From Streptococcus xiaochunlingii (GTDB lineage Bacteria; Bacillota; Bacilli; Lactobacillales; Streptococcaceae): 64,000 bases of DNA. Made by a program: the position numbers and the translations under genes. How positions within the stretch are numbered: the stretch's first letter is position 1; every line of letters starts with the position of its first letter. The notes below the pieces were generated by a model, which was not told the origin of the DNA, ran no database searches, and worked only from the letters and a program-made list of their open reading frames with translations. The stretch is taken from contig NZ_VFSG01000001.1 in the NCBI RefSeq assembly GCF_006385805.1, forward strand, positions 620,001 through 684,000. Direction: 5' to 3'. This document shows, piece after piece, positions 10,589 to 20,904 of this stretch.

Positions 10589-11755
10589 TTAGAAAGCTTT
10601 GGTATAGGCCCGATGACTCTCGACAGCCTCCTTCAATTCTTCCAGATTATCAGAAGAGAACTTGTCCAAGACTTCTGTGGCTAAAACCGTTGCCACCACA
10701 GCTTCCATGACAACCCCTGCAGCCGGAAGTGCTGTTGGATCACTCCGCTCCACCGTTGCCTTATACGGTTCGTGCGTTTCAGTATCGACACTCATGAGGG
10801 GTTTATAAAGGGTTGGGATTGGTTTCATAACACCACGAACGATAATCGGCTCTCCATTGGTCATACCGCCTTCAAATCCACCCAAATGATTGGTTCGACG
10901 AGTATACCCATCTTGCTCAGACCAGAGAATTTCGTCCATGACTTGACTGCCTTTTCGACGGCCTGCTTCAAAGCCTAGCCCGAACTCTACACCTTTAAAA
11001 GCATTGATAGAGACAACCCCTTGAGCGATCTTAGCATCCAATTTCTTGTCCCATTGGACAAAAGATCCCAGACCGACAGGCACACCACCTACAATCGTTT
11101 CGACGATCCCTCCGATGGTTTCCCCTTCTTTCTTCACACTATCGATATAGGCCTTGATTTCCTCTTCTCGCTCTCGATTGACGATGGAAACTTCTGACTG
11201 AGCAACCGCTTCCTTGATTTGGGAAACTGTTAGATTTTCCGGAACCTCTACTTCGATGCCACCGAAATTGACGATGTGGCTGGCTACTTGAACCCCAATC
11301 TCTTCCAATAAACGTTTGGCTACTGCACCTACTGCTACCCGCATGGTTGTTTCCCGAGCCGATGACCGTTCCAAAGAATTTCGCAAGTCATCGAAACGGT
11401 ACTTGATGCCACCGACCAAATCGGCGTGGCCTGGACGAGGCTTGGTAATTTTCCGGAGCCCCTTCTTCTTTTCCTCCACATCACTAACAGACATGATTTC
11501 TAGCCATTTTTGATGGTCTAGATTGGTGACATTCAAGGTGATAGGACCTCCCATGGTCAAGCCATGGCGAACACCAGAGGTGATCTCGACCTGATCGCTT
11601 TCAATCTTCATCCGTGCTCCACGACCGTAGCCTCCTTGGCGGCGTTTTAATTCGACGTTGATATAATCAGCTGTCAAAGGGAGACCTGCTGGCACTCCTT
11701 CGATAATAGCTGTAAGTCGTGGTCCGTGTGATTCTCCTGCTGTTAAATAACGCAT
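10589..11755 (-). CDS. aroC: Chorismate synthase
   Basis: Catalyses the 1,4-anti elimination of EPSP to chorismate, dependent on reduced flavin. Signature motifs are present: GESHGPRL at the N-terminus, [15 protein letters not shown] with the FMN/EPSP-binding residues, and [10 protein letters not shown]. The start is set at ATG 11755 ([11 protein letters not shown]), which follows AGGAGATACC and gives 388 residues, the usual length. The longer reading frame upstream has no ribosome site. It lies 20 bases after aroB and 12 before tyrA. Confidence 0.97.
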   Translation of the reverse strand: MRYLTAGESHGPRLTAIIEGVPAGLPLTADYINVELKRRQGGYGRGARMKIESDQVEITSGVRHGLTMGGPITLNVTNLDHQKWLEIMSVSDVEEKKKGLRKITKPRPGHADLVGGIKYRFDDLRNSLERSSARETTMRVAVGAVAKRLLEEIGVQVASHIVNFGGIEVEVPENLTVSQIKEAVAQSEVSIVNREREEEIKAYIDSVKKEGETIGGIVETIVGGVPVGLGSFVQWDKKLDAKIAQGVVSINAFKGVEFGLGFEAGRRKGSQVMDEILWSEQDGYTRRTNHLGGFEGGMTNGEPIIVRGVMKPIPTLYKPLMSVDTETHEPYKATVERSDPTALPAAGVVMEAVVATVLATEVLDKFSSDNLEELKEAVESHRAYTKAF

Positions 11756-11775
11756 GGTATCTCCTTTGTCGCTTT

Positions 11776-12840
11776 CTAGTTTAAGAAGTCTCTCATTTCT
11801 TCCAATGGGACTGGATGGATCTGACAAGTTCCAATTTCAGGTACCAAAACGAGTTTCAATTGATTGCCCCTCGCCTTCTTGTCCAAGGTTAAGGCCTGAT
11901 AAAGCTTTTCCTTATCCCAAGTATGGAATTCTACTGGTAAGCCAAATTTTTGACACATTTGACGAATAGCCTGCGTTAAACCGGCTTGGACCAATCCCTT
12001 AGCTTCTGCCACCTTAGTGATTTGCACCATTCCAATCGCTACGGCTTCTCCGTGCATAATCTGGCCATAACCGGCTGTTGCTTCAATCGCATGGCCAAGG
12101 GTATGACCAAAATTCAGATATAGGCGAATGCCTTGGTCTAGCTCATCTTCGACGACCATCTTGCGCTTGACTTGACAGGAATGGGCAATCAGGGATTCTG
12201 CATGCTCATAAATAGACTCAACGGAGCCATCCATTTGATCCAGCTCTTCCCATAAGACTTGATCTTCTATGAGACCGTACTTGATAACTTCTCCCATGCC
12301 CTCGATCAACTCGCGCTTGCCAAGAGTCCGCAGCACTTCAGGATCAATCAATACCCCATCCGGTTGGGCAAATGTTCCTACCATGTTTTTAGCATAGAGT
12401 GTATTGACTCCGGTCTTACCTCCGATAGAGGAGTCAACCTGCGCTGTCAAACTAGTCGGTACTTGAACGAAATGAATGCCCCTCATATAGGTGGAAGCTA
12501 CAAAGCCAGCTAGATCACCGACAACGCCACCACCAAGAGCGAGAATGCCGTCTGATCGTGTCATCCCATTTTTCGCTAAAAATTCATAGACTTTCTGGAC
12601 GGTCGTCAGATTTTTACTAGCTTCTCCTTCTAGGAACTCATAGCTAATCACTGTAAATCCTTCACTTTCAAGGTTTTTTACCACCTGACTTGCATAAAGA
12701 GATCCTACATGGTTGTCTGTAATGACTGCTACTTTTTGAGCTTCCCATAAATGACTGAGCCAGGTTCCAACCTTTTGGATCGCTCCATTCTCAATGACAA
12801 TCTCATAACCATTCTTTGGTAGATCAACATTCACCTTCAT
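11776..12840 (-). CDS. aroB: 3-dehydroquinate synthase
   Basis: Cyclises DAHP to 3-dehydroquinate; needs NAD and a divalent metal. NAD-binding [32 protein letters not shown] and the metal-ligand motifs ([20 protein letters not shown]) are all seen. Length is 354 residues. The start follows GAAAGGAG. It is separated from aroE by about 100 bases that contain an inverted repeat and a possible -10 (TACAAT), so transcription may be partly independent here. Confidence 0.96.
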   Translation of the reverse strand: MKVNVDLPKNGYEIVIENGAIQKVGTWLSHLWEAQKVAVITDNHVGSLYASQVVKNLESEGFTVISYEFLEGEASKNLTTVQKVYEFLAKNGMTRSDGILALGGGVVGDLAGFVASTYMRGIHFVQVPTSLTAQVDSSIGGKTGVNTLYAKNMVGTFAQPDGVLIDPEVLRTLGKRELIEGMGEVIKYGLIEDQVLWEELDQMDGSVESIYEHAESLIAHSCQVKRKMVVEDELDQGIRLYLNFGHTLGHAIEATAGYGQIMHGEAVAIGMVQITKVAEAKGLVQAGLTQAIRQMCQKFGLPVEFHTWDKEKLYQALTLDKKARGNQLKLVLVPEIGTCQIHPVPLEEMRDFLN

Positions 12841-12896
12841 AAGGATCTCCTTTCAAATCCATGTGAAAAAAATTACAATTTCACTATTGTATAAAA

Positions 12897-12938
12897 ATAG
12901 AAAACAGAGCATACTTGATTAAGTTTTTCTGTTTTCTT
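12897..12938 (-). terminator. Inverted repeat between aroE and aroB
   Basis: AGAAAACAG and CTGTTTTCT flank a loop of about 20 bases and are followed by ATTTTTAT on the minus strand. The loop is large for an intrinsic terminator, so partial termination or processing is as likely. Confidence 0.35.
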
Positions 12939-12941
12939 CCA

Positions 12942-13817
12942 TCATTTTTCTAATACATAATCTGGGTATTCCAATTTCAAAGCTTGCCAGACTTCCTCTT
13001 CCGGGAAAGTTTTATCCGTCATCAGTTCGAAGGCAACGGCAGCTTGATGGAAGAGCATTCCCAAGCCATTTAAGGTTTTTGCCCCTTGTTCTTCTGCTAA
13101 TTGAAGAAATGGTGTCTTGACAGGAAAATAAGCTAAATCAGCCACTAGACAACCTTTAGGAAAGATAAAGTCTTTCGGAATAGGGAGAGAAAACCCGTCC
13201 ATTCCAAGTCCTGTAGCATTGATCAATAAATCCGTCCCCTCTATCGTTGCATTCAACTGATCCCAACTGGATAAGTCATGAAGGACAATTAAAACAGCAA
13301 GAGTTTCGGATAGTGGAGCAAAGATAGCCTGATATTTATCTAAGCTTTCTGGACGAACAAATAAATGAATCTCGCCAACTCCTTGCCGAATAGCCTCTAC
13401 AACAATAGCAGTCGCAGCCCCACCCGCTCCTAAAAGGACGAGTTTCTTATTTTTTATCGAAAAAGTTTTAGGGAGACTCTTCAGAAAACCAAGTCCGTCT
13501 GTGTTGTAGCCTGTTAAACGACCATCTTTCTGAACAATTGTATTGACCGAACCAATAAGTTGTGCGCTTCCATCTACCTGATCTAAAAATGGCAAGACCT
13601 TTTTCTTATAGGGCATGGAAATATTGGCGCCCAACATATCCAGTACTTTTAAATGTTGAAGACTTTGTGCAACTTCATCTTCTTCCACTTCCCAAGCAAG
13701 ATAGACCGCATTGGTAGCGGTTAGTTGGTAAGCATGATTGTGAATAAAGGGAGAGATACTATGACGAATGGGCTTGGCAATCACGGCCGCCATTCGCGTA
13801 TAGCCATCAATCTTCAT
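12942..13817 (-). CDS. aroE: Shikimate dehydrogenase
   Basis: Reduces 3-dehydroshikimate to shikimate with NADPH. The substrate-binding [10 protein letters not shown] and the catalytic Lys/Asn region ([10 protein letters not shown]) are N-terminal; GYNTDGLGF and the nucleotide loop [10 protein letters not shown] follow, and the end has [17 protein letters not shown] with the catalytic Gln. Length is 291 residues. It overlaps aroD by 11 bases. A single aroE-type gene is seen, with no YdiB-like partner nearby. Confidence 0.96.
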   Translation of the reverse strand: MKIDGYTRMAAVIAKPIRHSISPFIHNHAYQLTATNAVYLAWEVEEDEVAQSLQHLKVLDMLGANISMPYKKKVLPFLDQVDGSAQLIGSVNTIVQKDGRLTGYNTDGLGFLKSLPKTFSIKNKKLVLLGAGGAATAIVVEAIRQGVGEIHLFVRPESLDKYQAIFAPLSETLAVLIVLHDLSSWDQLNATIEGTDLLINATGLGMDGFSLPIPKDFIFPKGCLVADLAYFPVKTPFLQLAEEQGAKTLNGLGMLFHQAAVAFELMTDKTFPEEEVWQALKLEYPDYVLEK

Positions 13818-14484
13818 CTAAGATCTCCCGAATCTTGTGCATGCTGGACAAGCTGATTTGACCTGGTGCACTTTGCTCTCCAACGCTAGCATAGGACCAA
13901 ACAGAACCGGTTAAATCGGCAGCAATGCGAGAAATTCGGCCAATTTTCCCCATAGAAATGGTAACGAATTCTTGTTCTGGATTTAGGGTTTTAAAACCAC
14001 GTGTATAGTTCATCAAGTCGAGAACATCCTGCTCGGTATGAGCCATCACAGAGACCTTAACCAATTTCGGTGTAAAGCTGGTTAACTCTGACATAATCTC
14101 CATCATATTTTCAGGGGTTTCCTGGAAATTATGGTAGCTTAAGACAAGATTGGAATAATCCATCATCTGATTGAACTCGTCCTGGTGACCAAAGTACTCA
14201 AAATCGACATAATCCGGATGATAGATGTTGTTGATATCATGGATAATCGCTACGTACTCTTCACCAGAAAGGTCAATTTCTCCTCCCTGTTCCCGTGTCC
14301 GCAGGGTAAATAAAATCTCACGACCGGCAAATTTTTCAAAGATGGCAGGCGCAACTTGTAAGATATCATTCTTATCCAAATAATCCGCACGCCATTCAAT
14401 GACATCTGCATCCTGATAACGACTGGCATCAATGGCCTGTGCTTCTTCAAAATTTCTTGGCATTACAGAAACGACTAATTTCAT
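13807..14484 (-). CDS. aroD: 3-dehydroquinate dehydratase, type I
   Basis: Dehydrates 3-dehydroquinate through a Schiff-base lysine. Type I motifs: [19 protein letters not shown], the catalytic His in LVLSYHNF, the Lys in KLVKVSVMA, and [10 protein letters not shown] near the end. Length is 225 residues. It overlaps the preceding methyltransferase gene by four bases (ATGA) and aroE by eleven, so it is the first aromatic gene of the transcript. Confidence 0.96.
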   Translation of the reverse strand: MKLVVSVMPRNFEEAQAIDASRYQDADVIEWRADYLDKNDILQVAPAIFEKFAGREILFTLRTREQGGEIDLSGEEYVAIIHDINNIYHPDYVDFEYFGHQDEFNQMMDYSNLVLSYHNFQETPENMMEIMSELTSFTPKLVKVSVMAHTEQDVLDLMNYTRGFKTLNPEQEFVTISMGKIGRISRIAADLTGSVWSYASVGEQSAPGQISLSSMHKIREILDED

Positions 14485-15644
14485 TGATCCACCTTAATCG
14501 TAAAAACTTTCAAGTAATTACTACTTTCTTCCCTTTCATTGTATTGAAAATCAGCTGGAAGTCCTACTTCACTGATAAAGCGATGCTTTTGGCCTTTGAA
14601 GCCCTTTTCAATTTCTTTCTTAAATTTATCCCGACTGACATTGGCAGCATTCGTACTTGCAATCAAAATACCTTTTGGTTTCAAGATCTCTAGGGACTGC
14701 TCGATTAGTTTGTGATAATCCTTCGCAACAGAGAAGGTACGCTTCTTATTGCGAGCAAAACTCGGCGGATCTAAAACGATCACATCATAAGTCAAGGCAT
14801 GACGCTTGGCATACTTATAATAATCAAAAACATCCATGACGATAAAGCGGTGCTGGTCCAATGCTAGACCATTTGCCACAAAATGAGCTTCAGATAGTTC
14901 GCGACTCCGCTTAGCCAAATCAACAGAGGTTGTTTCTACTGCTCCGCCCATGGCCGCTGCTACCGAAAAAGCCGCCGTGTAGGAAAACATATTGAGTAAG
15001 GATTTACCTGCAGCTAAGCCATCTACTAAACTAGCACGCACATCGTGTTGGTCCAAGAAAATCCCTGTCATCAAGCCATCATTCAGAAAGACTTGGTAGC
15101 GAACACCATTTTCCAAAATCAAAAACTGCTCTGGAGCTTCTTGACCAAAAAGATGGGCTGACTCATAACCTGGATCCTTGAAACGGATTTTTTCATATCC
15201 TCCCAAGACCTCTGGAAAAACTTCTTGAAAAGCCGTAACAAGAAGCTCTCTGATTTGATAAACAAAGGCATTGTAGATAGAAAAAACAGCATAATCTCCA
15301 TAGAGATCAATGGTCAAGCCACCAAATCCGTCGCCTTCTTGATTAAAAATTCTAAAAGCTGTATCCAATTCCGAATGATAGTAAGACTGACGTTTTGACT
15401 TAGCCTCAGCAAATAAGTAACTAAAGTAAGCCTGATCCAAGATGATTTTCTTCGTAGAAATGACCCAACCAAGCCCCTTGTTTTGCTCTGAAAGATAGCC
15501 TGTCCCTAGAAAATGACCTGAAGCTGTGACCAGCTCGACTACCTCATTGTCAAAAGGGAGTTGTTCAAAATCACTCTTCTCTAAAATCTTATAACCTTTA
15601 TGGATTTTTTTCTCAACTTGTCGGTTAATTGTCAGCTTTTTCAT
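14481..15644 (-). CDS. RlmI-family class I rRNA (cytosine-C5) methyltransferase
   Basis: An N-terminal PUA-like domain (about 1-80) precedes a Rossmann methyltransferase domain with [15 protein letters not shown] as the SAM loop and [11 protein letters not shown] as the catalytic motif. The family methylates 23S rRNA cytosines (E. coli RlmI makes m5C1962); the exact target here is not known. It is the first gene of the aromatic operon. The only promoter found puts the -10 box six bases from the ATG and there is no ribosome site, so the message may be leaderless. The ATG at 15644 fits the family's usual N-terminus. Confidence 0.88.
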   Translation of the reverse strand: MKKLTINRQVEKKIHKGYKILEKSDFEQLPFDNEVVELVTASGHFLGTGYLSEQNKGLGWVISTKKIILDQAYFSYLFAEAKSKRQSYYHSELDTAFRIFNQEGDGFGGLTIDLYGDYAVFSIYNAFVYQIRELLVTAFQEVFPEVLGGYEKIRFKDPGYESAHLFGQEAPEQFLILENGVRYQVFLNDGLMTGIFLDQHDVRASLVDGLAAGKSLLNMFSYTAAFSVAAAMGGAVETTSVDLAKRSRELSEAHFVANGLALDQHRFIVMDVFDYYKYAKRHALTYDVIVLDPPSFARNKKRTFSVAKDYHKLIEQSLEILKPKGILIASTNAANVSRDKFKKEIEKGFKGQKHRFISEVGLPADFQYNEREESSNYLKVFTIKVDQ

Positions 15645-15650
15645 ACTTCT

Positions 15651-15679
15651 ATTGTATCAAAATTTTCAAAAATTCACAA
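15651..15679 (-). promoter_or_regulatory. Promoter of the RlmI-aro operon
   Basis: Minus strand: TTGTGA (15674-15679), 17 bases, TACAAT (15651-15656). Transcription would begin at or within a base or two of the ATG at 15644. Confidence 0.5.
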
Positions 15680-15835
15680 AGTCTCCTACTTAAGAATCCT
15701 ATTATCAAGGAAGTATTCACCATCTTTTTAAACAATCTCACTTCTTTTGTTTAGCTAATGATTACCAATATCAACCATACTCTTTTTTAACATTATTATT
15801 TACTTGCTTTATTTTCAAAACGTTTTAAATTATGG

Positions 15836-15841
15836 TATACT
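15836..15841 (+). promoter_or_regulatory. Extended -10 promoter of the LtaS-family gene
   Basis: TGG-TATACT forms an extended -10 about 45 bases before the GTG start. A weak -35 (TTTTCA) lies 18 bases upstream. AAGGAAG is the ribosome site for the GTG. Confidence 0.5.
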
Positions 15842-15886
15842 GTTGTAAGAAAATTTTTAGGAAATAAGGCAAGGAAGTATATTTTT

Positions 15887-18076
15887 GTGAAAAAAATTAC
15901 CAAAACGATACTCGATGCTATGAGTACCAGACTAGGATTTGTCTTTACCCTACTGTTGCTTTATTGGTTTAAAACCATGTGGGCCTATGCAGTAGACTTT
16001 AATCTAGATATTCAAGGCTTTTATCAGGTTTTTCTCGCAGTCATTAACCCGATTCCACTCAGCCTCTTATTCATCGGTCTCGCTTTTTATATTAAGAGAA
16101 CCAAACTCTTTTATTTGCTATCTTTTAGCATCTATGTCATTTTATTTATCTGGTTGATTTCCAACTCGATTTATTATCGTGAGTTTACTGACTTCGTAAC
16201 GGTTAATACCATGCTGGCCTCTAGTAAGGTTTCCGCTGGTCTTGGAGCTGCAGCCTTAGAATTATTCCGTCCCTGGGATATTATCTATATTTTAGACTTC
16301 CCGATTCTAGCTTTCCTCTTCTTAAAGAAATTGGTCAAACTAGATCACCGTCCCTTTAACAAACGGGCAAGTTTTGCAGTGACTTCGCTCTCTGCTATGC
16401 TCTTCTCTGCCAACCTTTTCTTGGCAGAGATTGACCGTCCGGAATTGTTAACGCGTGGCTTCTCAAATTATTATGTGGTCCGTGCGCTTGGCTTGCCAGC
16501 CTTCTTAGGTTACAGTGCCAACCAAACCTACATGGCCAACAAAGAACGCTCTAAAGCCTCTGAAGTAGACTTGAAGCCAGTTGAAGAGTACGTTGCTAGC
16601 CATTACGCTCAACCAAATCCGGAAACCTTTGGTCTAGCCAAGGGACGAAATGTCATCTATATCCACTTGGAAAGCTTCCAACAGTTCTTAATCGACTATA
16701 AATTGAAGGTCGATGACAAAGAATACGAAGTGACTCCTTTTATCAACTCACTTTACCATTCCAATGAAACCTTTGCATTTGCCAATGTCTTTAACCAAGT
16801 AAAAGCTGGAAAGACATCAGATGCAGAGACCATGATTGAGACTGGCTTGTTTGGTTTGAACCAAGGTTCCTTTATGGTGAACTATGGTGGGACCAATACT
16901 CAACAAGCAGCTCCTTTCATTCTTTCTAAGAACGGCTACCAATCTAGTGCTGTTTTCCACGGAAATGCAGGAAGCTTCTGGAACCGAAATACAGCCTATA
17001 AACAATGGGGCTACCATTACTTCTTTGATGCCTCCTACTTTACAAAGCAAGATGATACCAACTCCTTCCAATATGGACTCAACGACAAAATCATGTTGAA
17101 GGATTCTATCAAGTACTTGGAACACATGCAACAACCGTTTTATACCAAGTTCATTACAGTTTCCAATCATTATCCTTATACGACTAGTCTGATTGGTGAT
17201 GAAATTGGCTTCCCTCTAGCTGAAACACAGGATGAAACAATTAATGGTTATTTCGCAACAGCCAATTATCTAGATTCATCCATTAAGGCCTTCTTCGATT
17301 ATCTCAAAGCTTCTGGCTTATATGAGAACTCCATTATCGTTTTGTACGGTGACCACTATGGTATTTCAAACTCTCGGAATCCAGCTCTAGCTCCTTTACT
17401 GGATAAGAACTCGGAGACTTGGTCAAGTTATGACAATGCCATGTTGCAACGCGTGCCTTATATGGTGGTGATTCCAGGTATGGACAAGGGGAAAGTTATT
17501 GAAACATACGGTGGTGAGATTGATATGCTTCCAACATTGGAACACTTGTTAGGAATTGATTCGAAGAACTTCCTTCAAGTCGGACAAGACTTATTATCTC
17601 CAAATCATAGTCAAATCGTTGCTTTCCGTTCATCTAACTACTTTGTGACCCCTGAGTATACAAGTTACAGTGGCCGGACTTATTATACGAAGACTGGTGA
17701 AGAAATCACCAATCCTGACGAAACAACGAAAGAACAACTGGATAAAATCCGTGAGGCAGCGAATTTACAACTCAAGATTAGTGATAGTATTCAAACTGGA
17801 GACCTTTTACGGTTCTACACTGGTAACGATCTTGGAAAAGTCAACCCAGATGATTACTCCTACAATAACTCAATGAAAGCATTGAAGAAACTAGAAAAAG
17901 AAAAAGGGGATGCATCAACCAGTCTCTATAGCCAAAAAGGCAATCAGTCAACGGTTGATCTCTTTAAGGCACCTAGCTACAAGGAACTCCATCCTGAACA
18001 GTTCAGTTCTTCTTCTTCATCGAGTGAGAATTCTAGCTCCAGTAGTTCAAGTTCATCTTCATCAGAAAAAAAATGA
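15887..18076 (+). CDS. LTA synthase family protein (sulfatase fold)
   Basis: A polytopic membrane enzyme with an extracellular phosphatase/sulfatase-type domain, related to LtaS, which polymerises or transfers glycerol-phosphate from phosphatidylglycerol. There are about five membrane helices in the first 180 residues; the sulfatase domain runs from about 250 to 590. IHLESFQQF supplies a metal-ligand Glu, AGKTSDAETMIE the nucleophile Thr, and LYGDHYGIS the Asp-His pair. The end is a serine-rich tail (about 20 Ser in 25 residues). The start is GTG with AAGGAAG upstream. It stands alone on the plus strand; its stop lies inside the first bases of a repeat element that provides its terminator. 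Exact product is uncertain. Confidence 0.88.
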   Translation: MKKITKTILDAMSTRLGFVFTLLLLYWFKTMWAYAVDFNLDIQGFYQVFLAVINPIPLSLLFIGLAFYIKRTKLFYLLSFSIYVILFIWLISNSIYYREFTDFVTVNTMLASSKVSAGLGAAALELFRPWDIIYILDFPILAFLFLKKLVKLDHRPFNKRASFAVTSLSAMLFSANLFLAEIDRPELLTRGFSNYYVVRALGLPAFLGYSANQTYMANKERSKASEVDLKPVEEYVASHYAQPNPETFGLAKGRNVIYIHLESFQQFLIDYKLKVDDKEYEVTPFINSLYHSNETFAFANVFNQVKAGKTSDAETMIETGLFGLNQGSFMVNYGGTNTQQAAPFILSKNGYQSSAVFHGNAGSFWNRNTAYKQWGYHYFFDASYFTKQDDTNSFQYGLNDKIMLKDSIKYLEHMQQPFYTKFITVSNHYPYTTSLIGDEIGFPLAETQDETINGYFATANYLDSSIKAFFDYLKASGLYENSIIVLYGDHYGISNSRNPALAPLLDKNSETWSSYDNAMLQRVPYMVVIPGMDKGKVIETYGGEIDMLPTLEHLLGIDSKNFLQVGQDLLSPNHSQIVAFRSSNYFVTPEYTSYSGRTYYTKTGEEITNPDETTKEQLDKIREAANLQLKISDSIQTGDLLRFYTGNDLGKVNPDDYSYNNSMKALKKLEKEKGDASTSLYSQKGNQSTVDLFKAPSYKELHPEQFSSSSSSSENSSSSSSSSSSSEKK

Positions 18077-18249
18077 GAGTGGGACAGAAATCGGTAATTC
18101 GTTAGAATTCGATTTCGTCGTCCTACCTCCGCACGGTTGAGTAGGGCTGTAAAAGCTGATGAAATCAGCGTAGTAGAGCCCACTCAACCACTGCGTCTTG
18201 CTCGACAATCCAAAGTCAATTGAGAGGCTAGGACTTTTGTCCTAGCCTC
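18075..18249 (+). repeat. Three-hairpin intergenic repeat, copy B
   Basis: Plus-strand copy of the element at 8851-9024. It starts at the stop codon of the LtaS-family gene. The final stem (GAGGCTAGGAC / GTCCTAGCCTC) is perfect over 11 bp with a TTTT loop and is followed by ATTTTTG, an intrinsic terminator for that gene. Confidence 0.85.
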
Positions 18250-18337
18250 ATTTTTGAATGTAGACAAACTATTTTTACTTAAGGTAGTTGGATTGTTTTC
18301 CAAAAATAATTTCTATTAATTTGGATTATTAAAGTAA

Positions 18338-18475
18338 ATCTAAAACTTTCCTCTGTGAGAAAAGTGGGTGAAACACTATAGTTTCACCCACTCGGAATTA
18401 TTGAGACCTTAGGCTCAATAATTAGTCTTGGAACTTCGAAGAAGTTCGCTGACGTCCGTACTCACCTAAGGAAAG
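18338..18475. repeat. Nested inverted-repeat element
   Basis: The rest of the 462-bp gap between the LtaS-family gene and pulA holds a second folded block. Outer arms AAAACTTTCCT / AGGAAAGTTTT enclose a 11-bp hairpin (GTGGGTGAAAC / GTTTCACCCAC), a second hairpin (AATTATTGAG / CTCAATAATT) and a short GAACTTC / GAAGTTC palindrome. No ORF is seen. Only one copy is visible in the window. Confidence 0.5.
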
Positions 18476-18503
18476 TTTTAAAGAAGACTTTATCTTCAAT
18501 TTG

Positions 18504-18536
18504 AAATAAGATTGGGATTTCCCAATCTTATTTTTT
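18504..18536. terminator. Bidirectional terminator, 3' end of pulA
   Basis: AAGATTGGG / CCCAATCTT with a short AT loop lies just past the pulA stop; T- and A-runs on either side make it usable in both directions. Confidence 0.7.
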
Positions 18537-18538
18537 GT

Positions 18539-20836
18539 TTATTTCTTCCATTCAAAGACGGAAGCTGTTAAATTCTCAACATAGAATGGACGTTTATTTC
18601 GACTATTTCCAACAAGGAGCTCAAGATGATCTGCGTTCTGGAGATAGAATGGTAGTCCACTGGTGTTAAAAATGACATAGTAGTGTTTGTCCCAATTTAA
18701 TTCAAAGACAACGACACCGCTGCCCATATCCGCTGTATGCACAAAGACATGTTGGTAAATTTCCTCATAAGACTCAAGTGACAAGGCAGGTAAGGTCTTT
18801 TTCAAATGAATGATTTGGCGAATATAGTCAATCGTATCCTTGTTGACAGATACCAGATTCCAATCGACTTGGTTGACGGCATCAGGCGCATTATAGGAAT
18901 TCATAGCCCGTTCTCGGTCTTGAGGAGTCACTTCCCCATCTTCACCCGTTGCAACTAACTTGGTTCGTAGGAACTCTTGTCCAACCTGCATAAAGGCCAT
19001 CCCTTGGAAGAGGAGATTCATGGCTGTCGCTACCTCTACCTGCTTCTTAATCTTTTCCTGAGAATCATCTGGATGAACATAAGAAAGTAAATCATAGAGG
19101 TTGTAGTTGTCATGGGCTTCTACATAGTTGAGGACCTGACTTGGAGTTAGGAAAGATCCTAACTCTGCACTTCCCAGAACAGACCTCGCAATGATGTCTT
19201 CTGTAGACTTGCGACTAACATAGCCCCGTTTGATAGAGCCGAAGACTTCAGCTCCCTTAATGGCATCTCGAGAGGTATCATTAAAGAAACCGACTTGGGC
19301 CATTTGATAAGCATTGTCCTTTTTAGCCTTATCTTCTGGAGCCAATCCTGTCCCCATATCCCAACCTTCTCCATAAAGGAGGATCCGTGGGTCAATCGCA
19401 TCCATGGCTTGCCGGATTTCATTCATGGTATCCACATCATGGATTCCCATCAAGTCAAAGCGGAAACCGTCAATCTTATATTCCGTTACCCAATGGGTCA
19501 AGGAATCAATCATGAATTTGCGGTACATCTCATGCTCACTGGCTGTCTCATTCCCAACTCCTGTACCATTTTGGAAGGATCCATCTGGATTCATCCGATA
19601 ATAATAATCAGGAACAGTTGTTTGAAAGGCACCATCTTCTGTTGAATAGATATGATTATAAACGACATCCATAACCACTGAGATTCCTGCTTCATGGTAG
19701 GCGTGAATCATTTCTTTTAATTCGCGCATGGTGGTCTTAGGATCGTGAGGTTTGGTCGAATACCAAGTCTCAGGTGCTGAATAATTCTGCACATCATAAC
19801 CCCAATTGTAGAGGACATTCCCTTCTTCATCATAGGTCTTATAGCGGTCAGTCACTGGTTGCAGTTGGACTACATTGACCCCTAATTCCTTAATGTAGTC
19901 AAAGGCAGTGGCATCGCCTTGGGCGTTCTTCGTCCCAGTCTGGTAAGCTCCTCGGTAGGTTCCTCGATAGGCTTCAGCCACACCGGAAGTTGGAGAGATG
20001 GTCAAATCCCGAACATGCATTTCATAGACAACCGCCTGACAGGGATTATCTAAACGCCAGTCAGCTTTTTCATAAGCTTCTGTCTGAAAGGCAGGAAAGA
20101 GGCAATCCTGATGAGAAAGAATGGCAGATTTTTTCCCATTTTCACTCGTTGCAATCGTATAAGGATCACGCGCAATCTCTGTATGGTAATCAAAATAAAC
20201 CTTATACTGATAGGCTAGTCCACTGAGATTTCCCATGACATCCGCATACCAGACACCACAGTTATTGCGAACATGGTCGCTAGATTCTCTCTGACCACGA
20301 ACCATTGGGACAATCTTCCAGACCTTGCTGTCATTGGCGACAGAATCATAGATGAGGAGGTCTACTTTATTGGCAGTAGGTGCCCAAAGTTTAAAGCGGT
20401 AATCATCATCTTGCTGGCGATATCCCAACCAGCCCTGATAGCCCCATTTGGCATCAAATTCTTGATAGTGCGTCGCCATATCAAAAGCGTGTGGCTTCCG
20501 ACGGCTATATTCATGACTCGTCATTGCAGCCTGCAAGGAATAATAGACTGTATCATCTCCTTTGATTAACCAGACTTCTCGCACATGCCCTTCAGGCAAA
20601 AGTTCAATATGGTATTCGTCTGACTGACTGATCCAGTTTCCTTCCTTGATGATGACATGGCCAAACCGTTGAGGCGTCTCACAGTCATAAACTAAGAGCC
20701 CCTCAACTCCAAAATAATCAAGCTTGGAGAAGGATACTTCCTCTCCCCAAACTCCTTCATGCCACTTCCACATATCACGGGCAAAATAATCGCCTACAGG
20801 ATGATGGTAGTGGATTTTTACTTGATACTGATGCAT
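18539..20836 (-). CDS. pulA: Type I pullulanase, cytoplasmic
   Basis: Debranching enzyme cutting alpha-1,6 links in pullulan, limit dextrins or glycogen. N-terminal region (to about 110) is beta-rich, then a CBM48-like domain (WGYQGWLGYRQQDDDYRFKLWAP), then a GH13 barrel with YEMHVRDL, the VVMDVVYNH region, nucleophile Asp in DGFRFDLMGIHD, acid/base Glu in LYGEGWDMG and EAHDNYNL. There is no signal peptide and no LPxTG anchor, so it is intracellular, unlike the surface SpuA/PulA enzyme. Length is 765 residues. It follows the lipid kinase and ligA, an order also familiar from pneumococcus. Confidence 0.94.
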   Translation of the reverse strand: MHQYQVKIHYHHPVGDYFARDMWKWHEGVWGEEVSFSKLDYFGVEGLLVYDCETPQRFGHVIIKEGNWISQSDEYHIELLPEGHVREVWLIKGDDTVYYSLQAAMTSHEYSRRKPHAFDMATHYQEFDAKWGYQGWLGYRQQDDDYRFKLWAPTANKVDLLIYDSVANDSKVWKIVPMVRGQRESSDHVRNNCGVWYADVMGNLSGLAYQYKVYFDYHTEIARDPYTIATSENGKKSAILSHQDCLFPAFQTEAYEKADWRLDNPCQAVVYEMHVRDLTISPTSGVAEAYRGTYRGAYQTGTKNAQGDATAFDYIKELGVNVVQLQPVTDRYKTYDEEGNVLYNWGYDVQNYSAPETWYSTKPHDPKTTMRELKEMIHAYHEAGISVVMDVVYNHIYSTEDGAFQTTVPDYYYRMNPDGSFQNGTGVGNETASEHEMYRKFMIDSLTHWVTEYKIDGFRFDLMGIHDVDTMNEIRQAMDAIDPRILLYGEGWDMGTGLAPEDKAKKDNAYQMAQVGFFNDTSRDAIKGAEVFGSIKRGYVSRKSTEDIIARSVLGSAELGSFLTPSQVLNYVEAHDNYNLYDLLSYVHPDDSQEKIKKQVEVATAMNLLFQGMAFMQVGQEFLRTKLVATGEDGEVTPQDRERAMNSYNAPDAVNQVDWNLVSVNKDTIDYIRQIIHLKKTLPALSLESYEEIYQHVFVHTADMGSGVVVFELNWDKHYYVIFNTSGLPFYLQNADHLELLVGNSRNKRPFYVENLTASVFEWKK

Positions 20837-20904
20837 CTTATTGTATTTCCTATTTCCTAACTAAGAAGAAGCTAACATTGCCCACTCTCAGCAATGATTC
20901 TCCA

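Noticed and set aside
18001..18062. Ser-codon run in the LtaS-family gene as a possible simple-sequence repeat or phase-variable tract
   Set aside because: The codons are mixed (TCT, TCA, AGT, AGC), so there is no homopolymer or fixed-unit tract; it is a coding Ser-rich tail.
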